Positions 47,272-59,292 of a stretch of DNA of 64,000 nucleotides are shown here, piece by piece. The notes under the pieces were generated by a model, which was not told the DNA's origin, did no database searches, and saw only the letters and a program-made list of their open reading frames with translations. This DNA is from Puffinus mauretanicus (taxonomy: Eukaryota; Chordata; Aves; Procellariiformes; Procellariidae), in assembly GCA_023333565.1 (NCBI GenBank), contig JAJKFH010002438.1:930001-994000 (forward strand). Reading direction: 5' to 3'. The first letter of the stretch is position 1. Each line of letters starts with the position of its first letter. The position numbers and the translations under genes were made by a program.

Positions 47272-49559
47272 GGGAGGGGGGAACATTAGAAAATCCTAGG
47301 ACATGCAAGACAACAGGTTTTCCACATACAGCAAGTTAAAAAGAAAGAGAGAGCACTCAACATCGTCTTTCACTTGTTAAGACAGGTGGGCACACCTCAC
47401 ATGACCCATTTCTCTAAGACTGCAAACGAATGACTCCTTTTCCTACCTTCCAACATTTAAAACTATAACTATGCCAGGCAAATCAGAGAATTTCTTTTCC
47501 AGACATGCTGCGTAAGTTTTTCATTAAAAAAAGAAGAACCTAACACACTTACTGACCTCATTTAACACAAGAGGTAATGAAAGAAATAATAGTTCGCAGA
47601 GCACTGAGGCCCATTTCCAAAAGGCAGCCTGGGCCCTGATCCTGCAACACGCTCAGAAGACACATCTGTTTGTACTTGACTCAGTGCGGGGTCATAATTT
47701 TAGCCATTAACATATTAATCTCAAAAATAAGATGCTTTTCAAATAATGGCTCCGCTTCAGTTCTGATGTAAGCCAAAACTCCATAATACACCTGTTCTCC
47801 TTGGGGGAAAACACAAGCCCGGTGTTCTGTTAGTACAGGTAACAGAAGAACAAAGAGGCTGTATTTAAGCAGACTGGTTTACCTACAAACATGCCAGTTT
47901 ACCTTTTAGTATGTTCGCAGGCATAAAAATGTTGAAAAGAAAAGTTTCTTGCCTCACAAGCCCTTTTTTAGTCAACTAATGATACTGAGAATACAGAGAA
48001 TTGCCCATTAAAATGGTAATGTAAAAAGACACTGATGCAACTCATTTAATAAAATTCTTAACAATGCACATCTAATTTTAGAACGTTTTTCCACTCTGAC
48101 TCACATACACCACACTCCAAAACTAGTAAGAGGCCTAACCGAGACACTGACTTCTAAACAGGACCGGCTGTGATAAAATGCAATTCATCTTTCTCAGAGA
48201 AGAAGTTTTCAGGAATTACTAAAAACGACCTGTCTGCGGTAGTTTCTTAGAAAGCAAGGATCCTGCCTAACAACAACAAGAACGGAGTTCAGCAGCATCG
48301 CTGACAAAATCTGATACTGATGGTCACGCCGTTATGAGGTCAAGCTGAAAAGCAAAAAAATGAATGCAAGTGACTGGTATTCGCCAAGTTCGGCAGTGCT
48401 AAATGTAAGAAAAGTAAATCTGCAGACCGTGCAACTGATTTCCCCTATACAGCACTTGTTAATAAGTACGTCTGTTCCATAAACCTTTAAGTCTACTAAT
48501 TTACTGAATATACTTTGGAATTGAAGTTTTAAGCTCCCTGAGAACTTCTGATGTGGAGCCCAACTCCCCTTTACAGTGCTTTCCCTCCTTCTCTGGGAGG
48601 CGTGGCACGCACTTAAAACAAATCTTCCAAAGCCCAGGCTCGGGCAGTAATCCAAACTCTAGTTACAAGAACGTGTCTTGGATGAGCAATGAATTCAGTC
48701 CGTAGCTGTTGTCTTCCAATGCAAGACACTAAGCACTTGCAATCAAAAAAAAAAAAAAAAAAGATAATGTCTGGAAAACAACCTGTCAACAGAAATGGGA
48801 GACAAAAGCTTTTCAAGGAGGGTTTTTTTTTTTTTCTTCATTCTTTTTTAACACTTCATTCTAATTAATTCCAGAAATTTATAAAAAGCAGCTTGCCCCA
48901 CAAGGGAAACATTTTCCTTCATCTAACTAGAAATTGCAATATGCTTAGCACCCCCTGCCTACTTTTACAGGCAAGGATTCAGAGGCCACACAGCCTACCA
49001 GGAACTTTTTGCAGTCTTGAGGACTGCAAGACACAGTTAATGATGTTCCCTGGTTTGAAAACAAATATTGAAACAAACAAGACGATTTTATTTAATGGAA
49101 AACATCCACAGTGCAAGAACACAATAACTTTTTAATGAAGATCTCAATAAAGCTACATGCAACTATGTATTTCGCAGACTGCCATGGGCGCAACCTTCCT
49201 TGCAAGACCAAGTTTCTTGTGACTGCTAGCAGTCTATGAAGGCATGCAATCTGAGCGCTAAGCATCCCTCCCCAGCAGAAGAAAACACCTCGTAACCCAG
49301 ATGTTTCTTACTTTAAAAGAACGGCATAATAAATATTAAAAACTAAAGTTTAACCCTTGCCTCCCTAAAAAGCAGAGAGAGGGGAGCACAGGAGCAAAAG
49401 GGGAGAGCGAGGAAGAACTAGAGCCAGGTACCTACCCAAAACAAACCCAAGAGCAATTAACGGCGCCCCAACCGCCTGAGACCAACAAGGTGAGGAACTG
49501 CAACAACCATTTATCCACGGAGGGCGGCGAGGAGCGCTGCGGAGAGACATGGCTCTGGG
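47272..49559 (-). other. SEPHS1 first intron (non-coding exon 1 to first coding exon), distal part
   Basis: No coding exon seen. It contains an A run at 48746-48761 and T-rich patches near 48823-48835. The intron as a whole is inferred to run from 50320 down to the acceptor near 47230. Confidence 0.6.
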
Positions 49560-50720
49560 ACACCTTAAATTTCCAGCCGCTGCCTTTAAAGGCAAGCCAG
49601 GGCCTTCACTGTTGCTCTTTGTGCAGCCGGAGAAGAGGAAGAGGAGGCGGAGGAGGCGGGGGGGGGGGGAGGAAGAGCAGCCGGGCTCGCTGCGCGCAGA
49701 GAGGAGCCGCGCACGCAGCCACCCCCTTCCCTCACTCCGCAGGGGGCGAACCCGGCGGGGGGCGGCTTAGCCCACGGGTAAGCGACTCCCACCCCCCCGC
49801 ACCCGCGCGGGTCCGGGGCGCACGTGCGTGCAGGTAAGATGTCAGCGGGGCGGGGTTAACCCCTTGCTGGCGGAGGCAGGGTTTGCACGAGCCGCCAGCC
49901 ACAGGGCGCGCGCGCGCGCGGGGCGGCCGGTAGAACGTTGGGCGCGCGCTCCCCGCCGCCGCCGCCGCTCCGGGAGGGGAGGGGGGAGGGGGAAGGAGGG
50001 AAAAAGGGAAAAAAAAAAATGTCGGCGGGCGAAAAATTTAACCCGTCCGTTGCCGCCGCCGGATTTTTTTAAAGCGACCGCGGCGGCGGCGGCGGCGCGG
50101 TGAGGCGCACCCCCCCCCTCCCCCGCCCTTCCCCCGGGGCCGGGCTGAGGGAGGGCGGCGGGGCCCGGGGCCAGGCGGGCAGCCCGCACCCCGCCAGCGC
50201 CGCGCCGCCCCCCGCGCCCGGCCCGGCGTAACGGCGGAGGCGAATTCCCCTTTAAATCTCCCCGCCTTGCACCCCCACCCCCCCCCTCCTCCTCCCTCCC
50301 TCCTCAGGTCTCCCTCTTACCGGCTCGCCTCCTCGCCCTCCGCCTCCTCCCGCGAACGGGACTCCCAGCCCAGTCCCACAATGCACCGGGCGCGCCGGGC
50401 TCCCTCAGCGCCGCCTGAATAGAAATGCCACCGCCGCGGCCGCCGCCGGGCACGGGGGGGTTAAATCCTCTCCGCCTTCCCCCTCCCGCGCTTCGCTCCC
50501 CGCCCCTCGGCGGCTGCGCGCGTAGCGCCTTCCTCCCCTCCGCGCGCCCGCGCGCGGCGGTGGCGCGCGACTTGTTGCAACTCCCCAACTCCGTGGCCGT
50601 GCACGCGTGGGCTGCAGGGGCAGTTTGCATTGCACCCCGGTGGGGTCACGCAACCCCCGTGGTTGCAAGTGTTGCACCGCGCCGCGGGCGTGTGTGGCTG
50701 GGCACGGGTTGGGGGGGACG
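49560..50720 (-). promoter_or_regulatory. CpG-island promoter of SEPHS1 with non-coding exon 1
   Basis: A very GC- and CpG-rich stretch with a 12-G run (49658-49669), a CG-dinucleotide run near 49907-49920, CCG and CGG runs of five units (about 49955-49968 and 50081-50095) and a GC box GGGGCGGGG at 49847-49855. On the minus strand an excellent donor, CCG then GTAAGAGG, ends a likely non-coding exon 1 at 50321; the transcript would start somewhere in about 50360-50560. A CCCACAATGCA element near 50375 loosely resembles a ZNF143-type site. CpG-rich first exons are usual for this housekeeping gene. Confidence 0.75.
49831..49839 (+). other. Perfect plus-strand splice-donor sequence inside the CpG island
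   Basis: CAGGTAAGA reads on the plus strand, with a second donor-like GGGTAAGC about 55 bases to the left. If used, these would belong to a transcript antisense to SEPHS1 intron 1. No plus-strand exon is otherwise supported. Confidence 0.2.
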
Positions 50721-52138
50721 CATCCTGCTTGCGGGGGCTCGCCCGCGGGAGGAGGCGCAACGGCAGGGTGCAGGGCGGGTTTTTAAGCGGGGTTCAGAAG
50801 CGGTCTTGGTGCGGTGAGGGCGAGGACGGATGAAGGGGTTCGTTTCCTCGAGCCCTTCTTGCATCCCACCCGGCAGGTGTGCGGCGTTGGCTGCTGGGGT
50901 GGAGAAACCCCGCCGCCCAAATTTTAACATTTCCTCTATAAAGCGCAAATCTCTCTGTGAAATTCATTGCTCCGGGATGTTGTTCTTGAATAACAAAAAC
51001 GTTGGGTTTGGGAGCATTTCGGGCGGGAAATTTAGGCAGAGCTGAAAAGACCCTGCGCTCCTCACTGTCCTCCACCTGTGCTGAATTTTGCCCAGAAACT
51101 GGACAAAAAGTCACACTTGATCCATGTTGCACCCAAAAGCTGGGCAAGAAGGAAACCGTGGAGGTCAGGTGGACTTGACAATGGGCAAAATTTGGCCAAC
51201 ATTAAATTTTTCTGGGTGCAGAGCCAAGACCGTGGCCCCAGGGAGGCGAGGAGCCCTCAGGTGTCATCTCCAAGGGTCTCCATCGGTGTGTGGTCCATGG
51301 AGGGCTGCAGCTGCCGCAGCAGGAGTGCCGCAACCTGGCGGGGTGCGTCAGCTGGTGACTTTTTTTACGCAAAATCCAGGTTGGAGCTCGCTTCAGAAAA
51401 AACGTAATCTTGTTTTGAAGCGGGTGGTGATGAATTCAGCACAACCCTAGAAAGCTGCACCGTGTTTAAGTACCCGTACAGCCAGGACATCCCTTCTTGT
51501 CCGAGAGTATTTGCCAAAGTCAAACCTTTTCCATCACTGATTTGCAAAGCATCCCATTTTTTCTTACGCATTTAATATGTAAATCCCTGGAATCTGACAT
51601 ATCTTTGACAAATCTGATTTCTAGCCTCTTCTCTGTTAATTTTTCTACCTAAAAGTGGTTTGCATGCTTCTGAAGAGTCTTTTCCCAACCGATTAAAGCC
51701 GAAAGTCAAATGATTCTCACTTAAAACTTGTCTTGCTTTACACGCGAGACAAGTTTTCCGCAGAAAGGAGGGGATTTCGGTGTTACGGATAGCATAGGAC
51801 CCAGTTTTACATTGCTAAATAGATAAAAAAGGCACTTCGCTGCTTGTAATTTGCAATTAAGTACCTAATCAAGTAATTGCCTGTTAATTCAAAGACTGCC
51901 TTTTGTGCAACCGTCTTTGAAAAAGTCCTGCTTAAAAACAAGCAGAAAGAGAAGAAATTAAAATGTCGCTTTTCTTGCCTGATTTTAATTACACTTTTTA
52001 TCTCCAAGAGAACGTAGCGCCCCTGGACTGCGGTGCAGAGGACCAGAGGTGCACGGGAGCTCCCAGCATCGAGCACCTTTAGGAAGTCACTAATATTTGT
52101 ATAATTAATTGATTTTCAGGCTCCTCCGTGTTGCTCTC
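50721..52138. other. Flank upstream of SEPHS1; no gene seen
   Basis: GC-rich near the island, then AT-rich from about 51400. No recognisable exon or repeat on either strand. Confidence 0.5.
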
Positions 52139-52402
52139 CTAAAGCATTTCAAGCTCAACACACAGAAGCTGTTTCTCCGTGAGAAGCCGTGGGGCGTTTG
52201 ACTGATGGTTTTGACAGTAGACATGAATCAAGGATGCGGCGCCCACAGTCCTGACCTGGAATTTGAACTCTTCTTCGGTGCCTCTCCCTCCTCTCGGAGG
52301 GGCAGAAGATCTCGGGATCTTCTGATTGCCATCGATCCGAGCTGATTTGCTGAGCATTGGCTTCGTATCATGTCTGCGTGCTCCCTGATAGATGACTTCA
52401 AT
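52139..52402 (-). other. Candidate terminal coding exon of an unidentified minus-strand gene
   Basis: After an acceptor-like GGGGCTTTTTTCAG, a frame of 87 codons runs to TAG at 52141-52139. It starts IEVIYQGARRHDTKPM and includes EEEFKFQVRTVGAASLIHVY. The composition looks moderately protein-like, but I recognise no family. In human the next gene upstream of SEPHS1 is BEND7 in the same orientation, so the last exon of a neighbour is conceivable; I cannot match it to the BEN domain. An open frame of this length can also arise by chance. Confidence 0.22.
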
Positions 52403-55400
52403 CTGAAAAAAGCCCCGTAAGTGTCTTGAGAGGTGGTAATCGGATGCTCTGATCTAACATTTCTCCAGCATTTAGCCATCGCATCTACCACCAGCACCTC
52501 ATTTAAAAAAAACATAATCATGAAACATAAGGAAAACCATGAGATAAAAGAAAAAATGAATGTTGCTGATTTTTAAGCCCTGACTTACAGTTTTTTCCTT
52601 TCTGATTTTTTTGGAAGGGAGAAGGAACTGAGTCATATTTTCATCTTTTCTTTCCACATCCATGAGGGCTAGACACTTATTTCTTTAATACAGGGGAAAA
52701 AAATAACAAATTGAGATTTCCAGGTGGTAGCATGACCGAAAGAAAACCCAAATACGTGGAAATTCATGCTGAAGTGGTGAGGTCTGGTGACGCTGCCTTG
52801 TGCCCTGTGTTACGTGCAGGAGTGGGAGGGAGGTACCTGCCTCGCAGGTGCCGTGCCAGGGGCTGCCCCTGTCCCTTCCCGTGGTTTCTGGGGATGGGAT
52901 GGTCACATCTGAAGACAGAGATGTGGGAAAGGGTCTCCAGGAAGGAAAACACATGCAGGGGTATCCACGCAGCCCATCAGTACTGTATGGATGTGACCCT
53001 CTAGAGCTGAAACTAAACAGGACCAGGGTACGGAGGCGGGCACTGTGCATAATTGACTGCACCGATTAATTAAAAGCATGCTTCTTGGCATGGGCGATGG
53101 TGGAGCACCCTCCGGTGGATCTGCACGTGTCCCAGTGGACATGTGCACCGGTCCCTCCTGCCTGCGCTGGGGTGAGTCTTTGCGTGGGAAAGCAGCGGGC
53201 AGGGAAGCGGCTTTGCCAGCAAAACAAGCCAAGAGGGAGCAGCGAGCCATACCTCCGCTGCAGCTTCAGGTCGCTGTTGCTGCATCCAGCAGGCATGTAC
53301 CCCATACTTCTGCTGTGGCCCCACGGTTGAAACTACTGCTGGAGGACGTGGGGATCCGAAAGGGAATCCTGTGCATCCAGGGGAACGTCCTTTTGGTGCA
53401 GGATCGTAAGCAAAACCCTAAAAGAGTAGTGATGGATCCAGCAGCCCTGGGGAGAGCCCGCACTGCTGGAACCACCTGCTTCATGTAACATTTTCCTAGA
53501 GTTAAATAATGGTTTTCTAGAGTTAAAAAATTATCAAATGGCTCCCCCCCCCCCCGCAAGGCTTTTTTGCCGTCTGCATGCAAAATCTCCAGCAGAAATT
53601 CCATGATCTGGAGCAATTTGGTCTGATGCCACGAGAACGGTCTGCTCTGCACACCTTAGGAAGTGCAAAAAGGAAAAAGAAAAAAAGATAGAGCCCTCCG
53701 TGCTGTGGCCGCTGGGTGCTGCCCGATCGCTCAGTCACATCAAAGGCGGCTGCCTCCTGTGCCAACGCGAGGACGTGACAGATGTCCTTAACCTTTACAG
53801 GTGCAGGGCCTGCATTTCTTCAGTCTTTTTTCCTCGGATGACTCGGAGCATGGATTATTAGCAGCTCAGATTTCTTTGGCCAAAGTGCTTTGTTGCGTAT
53901 ACATCCAGGTTAAATCTAAGCAACATTTCTGATCCATGTAGGCTTCTGACTTGGTTCTGCATCTTTGGCGTTTACAAAGTGATCAGCGTTTGAACTCTCC
54001 CTGTTGTTTTTCTTAAATGTCAGCAGAAACTTTTTTTTTAAATAAAACAATGCAGCCTCCCCCTGCGATGTTTGTAACCAAGAAACTGCGGCATCACAAG
54101 AGCATGAGAAAATATTGCTGATTAAAACCAGGGTAAGAAATGACAGCGAAAGTGATTTTTTTTTTTTTTTTTTTCCCCCCTCATTGCAGAATTCACAATG
54201 AAGTGGCTGGTAAAATGGGACCAGCTGGTTCAGCCCCGCTTGTGCTGAATACTAGGTTTAATGCACTGAAACTACTTCCACTGGCATGTGGGGCTGGTCA
54301 TATGCTTTTGATAGGAAAACTTTAACTTTCGTGTGATAATTTAATTTCTCGTGTTGTAAAACACATCTCACAGCATATCTTTTCCCCCGTCTCTCTCTGT
54401 TTTGACAAAGGAAAGTAAGTTTGTGCTATTGTCGGCCTTCCTTGCCTTCTTTTTCTCTTCTTCCTGCGTCTCGTTAATACACAAGCGGTATTAAATAATA
54501 ATGATGCCAGTAGTGGCCTCTGCTGTGCCTTGGTGTTTGCTCCTTTTTGCTTCGAGGAGCAGATGTTCCCTGTCTGTTTTCTGCCACCAAACGGGAACTT
54601 TTTCCCTTTAACCTTTGATAAGGTGCTTTAATAGTCTTTGACGTGAGATTTTATCAGAAGCCTTGGCAAAAGCTAAATAAATGATACCTGCCTAGCAGCT
54701 TTATTAAATGTTTCCATCGTTTTTTACAGCAGTTTAATGAAGTGCAGTTTCCTCTGTGTTTTTGCAGGCTGTATTTATCTGGTGCTCCCTTCGCCCAGCT
54801 GCCCTCTCCCCAGCCCCGGTGGGCTCAGGCTGGGCTGAGCCCCCCTGCCCCTGCACCCAGGTGAGCACCCGCCATGGAGGGAGCACCCATGGGCAGGGGT
54901 CCCGACCGGGGCTCTGCAGTCCTAGGTGCTGCTCCAGCCCCAGCCCCTAACCAACCTCCACCGCGAACCGGTCAAACGGGGTGATGCTGCCTACAAACGG
55001 TCGATGGGGTCTGGCCAGTCTCGCCTGGACCTCATTTTCCAACGATTGCTGATGCGAGATGGGGCGGGCAGCGTGTACACGAATGCTGCTGGGGTCTCGG
55101 TGCTTGTTCTCCTCTTGCTGTGTGCCCGGCCAGGGGCCGCTGGCTGCTTTTGCACCAGCAGTTAAACGCTATTGTGCTTTAAAGCTGTTCTAGCCCTTCC
55201 TATAAAGAGGCACCCTCGCAACGCCCATCTCTTCCTCATCCCTTTTGCAGATTTCTTACCTTGCCTCTGCACTCGGCCACTCCAAAAGCCCCGAGGGAAA
55301 GTCCACCTCCCGGTTTCTACCGATTTATTTGCCTGGGTATCTATGTGGCTTGTACGAACAGCCATCAGCCCTGGGCTGGCGTGGTGAGGGCTGTCCCCCG

Positions 55401-56670
55401 GGCGCGCAGGCTGAGTTGCAACTCGGGTGGAAGCGTGCCTGGCTCCAGAAAGTCTCGGGAGCAATTTGGGAAGGTGGCACTTTGCGGCTGAGATGTGCCT
55501 GTGTGCTCTCCCACGGCCTCTTGCAAGAGCCGCTTGCAGCGTTAGGGGTGGCTTCTGCTGAATCCCTCTTGGCCTACCAAATCTATTGCAATTTTGGAGA
55601 GATGTGGGTATTCCCACCCCTGCCTTTGCTGTCTCGACCTGTGTCACACCCGGGGAACATTTCATCAACCCCCCCCTACTTCTGCGAGGCTGGGCCAGCA
55701 GACGCTGCAGAGCTGCTCTTCGTTATTGGCCATTTGGTCACCACATGGAAAATAAAACAAGCGCATGGGGCTGGGCGATGCAGCAGCCTCTGCCACGCTC
55801 CCTGCACTGCTGCTGCCCAGCCTCCTTCTCCCTCCGGCCCCGAAAGTTCACCCGTGCCAACGATGTCTGCTTTGGTGGGCGAGCCTCGTGCCTTGCGTTG
55901 CCTGCTAGCACGCTCCTTGTGGCTTCACCCTTTGCAGGGCTTCGTTTCCCCAAGCCATGTCCCACCACACTGAGCCTGAGGATCCCCCAAAATTTGCCAT
56001 TCCCCCATGCCAAAAAAGCTTTGGCAGGGACATACCCTGGGGAGAGCTGCTCCTGCAGCGTGGATGGCAGCAGCACGACCCCGTTATCACCATCACGGGG
56101 CTGCTTCAGCCCCGTGCACAGCCCACACACCCTGGGCTTTTCTGCGCCGCGATCCTTTCCAAGGCTTGAGCCTATAAATAATCCAGGAGCCTCGCCTCCC
56201 GCCCGGCTTCGCGCACCAGTACCCCGCTTTGTTTCAGAAAGGGCTGTGCGATCCTGCCAGCCAGACCTGCAGCCACCCGATACAGGCTCCCTTGGGATGA
56301 GCCTCCAACACCGACTTCCCGAATTACCGTCTGGAGTGATGGGTGCAGCCGAGCTGAGCCAGCGATCCTATTCCAGTTGCTGGCACTCGCTGAAACATCT
56401 GCCTCGCCTGCGTCGTGCTTGTTGATGGAGCTGTGAGCAGCTCCCGGCACGTCGTTTGGGAATATAAATTGAGTTCCTCTGAGCTGGAACCACCTGCTTC
56501 AGATAATTTCTTTGGCAAGGAGACTTCTTACTCTCCATCCAGGATTTTTCTGCCTCCCACCACTGCCAGCCCTACCCAGTAGCTGGGGGGTTTTGGTACA
56601 GATGGGTGGGAGTTTAGATGGATCCGTGGGGGAAATGCCGTCCTGCTGCCGGAAGGCAAATGTACCGTTT
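52403..56670. other. Non-coding flank; no supported gene
   Basis: Mixed composition with C and T runs (53545-53555, 54158-54174). From about 54750 it becomes GC-rich and holds two overlapping plus-strand frames of 242 and 279 codons at 55245-55973 and 55586-56425. They have no recognisable domain and no homopolymer-free coding character, so they are not called as genes. Confidence 0.5.
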
Positions 56671-56675
56671 AAACC

Positions 56676-56930
56676 ATATAATCACAGACTGGTTTGGGTT
56701 GGAAGGGACCTTTAATGTTCATCTAGTCCAACCCGCCTGCCATGGGCAGGGACATCTTTCACTAGACCAGGTTGCTCAGAGCCCCGTCCAACCTGACCTT
56801 GAACACTTCCAATGATGGGGCAGCCACAACTTCTCTGGGCAACCTGTTCCTGTGTCCCACCACCCTCATCCTAAAAAACTTTTTCCTTATGTCCAATCTA
56901 AATCTACCCTCTTTCAGCTTAATAGACCTC
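56676..56930 (-). mobile_element. CR1 LINE 3' end, minus strand, 5'-truncated
   Basis: On the plus strand it begins with AATCACAGACTGGTTTGGGT and continues GGAAGGGACCTTTAATG, CATCTAGTCCAACC and CAGGTTGCTCAGAGCCCCGT, the reverse complement of the CR1 ORF2 end and 3' UTR. It reaches the TCCAATCTAAATCTACCCTC stretch before similarity ends. About 255 bases; non-coding fossil. Confidence 0.93.
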
Positions 56931-59065
56931 TCAGACTTCCCAGCAGGACTGATGCAGAGGGGCTGGGGCTACATCCAGAGGAGTTTGCCCAAGTCCCATC
57001 AAGATGGAGGTGGGACGTGCTCCTCTCCTCCGCCACCGACAGCTTGAATGGCCTCAGCTTGGACTCTGTCTTGCTTTGGGTGCATCAGTTTTTGAGGTGC
57101 CAGGCACTTGTCGATGCTGAACTGAGGCTAGTCGGAAGCACAAGCAAAGAAGCAAGCAGCTCCCAGGGCAAACAGGCGGCTGTTGCGAGGAGCAAAATGA
57201 CATCAGCAACCCTGCCTGCTTTGCCTGCTGGAAACCAGGTGGTGGTGGTGGGTTCTGCTGCCCTCAGCTCCCCTTTCCCCTCCGTAGGGTGACACGCAGC
57301 CTTCCAGGTCTGTCCCTGCCTCTGCTCCTTCTTCTGCCCCAGCAGTATCCATTAGATGAGCATCTAATTAGGATCCATTAAACACACCTGAAATGTTGGC
57401 CGCCGAAGCAGAGCTGAATCCCACCCTGGGATTACGTTACCAAAACGTAAGCATATGGGAAAAAGCGGTTTATACACCCAATTCCTCTGCTGGGAAATAG
57501 GTGTAACGTCAGCAAAGCGCTCCCAGGCCACGTGGGCTCGATGCGACTGCTTGTCTCCGCAGGGATCACCACTCTGCAATGCTGTATTTTTCCCTTCGGA
57601 AAAGCAAAAATAAACCAAACCCAAACCCCTAAGCAGAGGTTTGGTGGTTTGCTCTCCTTGAGGGGCTGAATGTGAGCGTGTTGCCATAACAGTCTCACAG
57701 CAGAGGAGGAACCTAAACATCTCTCTTGCATCCAGTCCAGCTAGCTGGGGGGAGGCGAGGTTTGCTGAGCCGAGCCTGCAGGTAGCGACTCCCCCGAGAA
57801 ACTTCTGGAAAGCCCCTGATTTACACGCAGTGAGAGACACAAAGGCTGTTTCATAGGGACGATTGGTGGAGCTGCCAGGAGGTGAGATCCCTCCGGTCAG
57901 GCTGGACTTCCCACCATGCCGGGATGTGGGGGTGGATGGAGGAGGGTGTCAGGGCTCCCCGCAACCTCTGCACCCCCAAATGCAGCCCTGCACTCAGCAG
58001 GCATGCCCGGCGCTGGTGGGAAGTGCTGCAACGTGGTGGTCTGCGCCCTCCTAAAGGGCTTTTTCCCAGCGTTTAAAAGAAAAAAAACACCAAAACACAC
58101 AGGGAGAGCAATGAACACGCTGTTAAATCTTCCCATTTCTCCATTTCTCTCCTATTCCCTGCATCCCGCTACCCCCCACCACCACCACCACCACCGCTGC
58201 AGCCAATTCCGAGTGTATTTTCCCAGGATTTGTGCCCAGGATTGGCATTAAGTAAACTCTCCACAGGAGCATCTGCCTTTGCAGGCCCTCACGCTCGGGC
58301 AGTGGGATAAGCCCATGGAAAGGGGCGAATACTCTGGGCAGCTTGGGGGTCCCTGGGGAGAGACATCCCCCTGGATGAAGTATTTTTCCCATGCAGATGG
58401 GAAAGCAAAGCCAGCTGCCGGGCAGTGCTTGGGGGAAAGCAGCAAAGTGAAAATCAGCAAACAGCTCCAGCGCCGGCTGCTTTGATTTCCAGAAATGCAA
58501 TTAACACCCGCCCCGATGCAACTCCGTGCCGGAGAGTGAACCAGCAGGAAAGAACCGCTGTTCCCAAATGTAAAGCGTTGCCCCGAGCCCCGTCCGCCGC
58601 TTGCTCGAGTGATGCCTGTGGAGTCCAAGGACTCACTGCAGAGCCAAGTCTGAGCGTTGTTTTTAGCTCAGTTATTTGATTTAATCCAAGCTGTAGAGCC
58701 AAACCTTGCTATGACTAATATTCTTAGCACTATCCATATGTCTACAGTGTAGCTGATGGGTCAGGGAATAGATGTGGGCTCCAAAAAAAGGGTTTTCTCC
58801 CCTTTTTGGGGGGTTGGTTTAATCTGGGTGGCTCTGCAAAAGCTGCTGTGAACGTCGGAGGGTGAGGAGTGGACGTGGGATGGGTGGACTGCAGCGGAGA
58901 AACACAGGGGGCTGCTGGCAGGTCTGCTTGTGCCACTTGTGCCACAAACATCAGCCCCACGTGCACCTCCTGACACTCAGCAGATAGCGCCAGGGACAGA
59001 GCAGTGAACCCAACCCAGTCTTACCAGTTTGGACAAAGACTGTAGGCACTGGAATGGCTCTTGCT
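56931..59065. other. Region between two CR1 fragments; no gene seen
   Basis: Moderately GC-rich. A short CAC-type triplet run lies at 58177-58195. Chance frames up to 158 codons on either strand show no domain or splice support. Confidence 0.5.
58177..58195 (+). repeat. Short CAC triplet microsatellite
   Basis: Six perfect ACC/CAC units (CACCACCACCACCACCACC). Short enough to be stable. Confidence 0.85.
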
Positions 59066-59292
59066 CATAGAATTGTAAAATGGTTTGGGTTGGAAAGGAC
59101 ATTTGAAGGCCATCTAGTCCAACTCCCCTGCAATAAGCAGGGACATCTTCAACTAGATCAGGTTGCTCAGAGCCCCGTCCAACCTGACCTTGAATGTTTC
59201 CAGGGATGGGGCATCTACCACCTCTCTGGGCAACCTGTGCCAGTGTTTCAACACCCTCATCATAAAGAATTTCTTCCTCATATCGAGTCTAT
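59066..59292 (-). mobile_element. CR1 LINE 3' end, minus strand, 5'-truncated
   Basis: The plus strand carries CATAGAATTGTAAAATGGTT followed by GGGTTGGAAAGGACATTTG, CATCTAGTCCAACTCC, CAGAGCCCCGTCCAACC and CTCTGGGCAACCTGTGCCAG. This is the same 3' end as the 56.7-kb copy but from an independent insertion. Similarity stops at about TCCTCATATCGAGTC. Confidence 0.93.
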
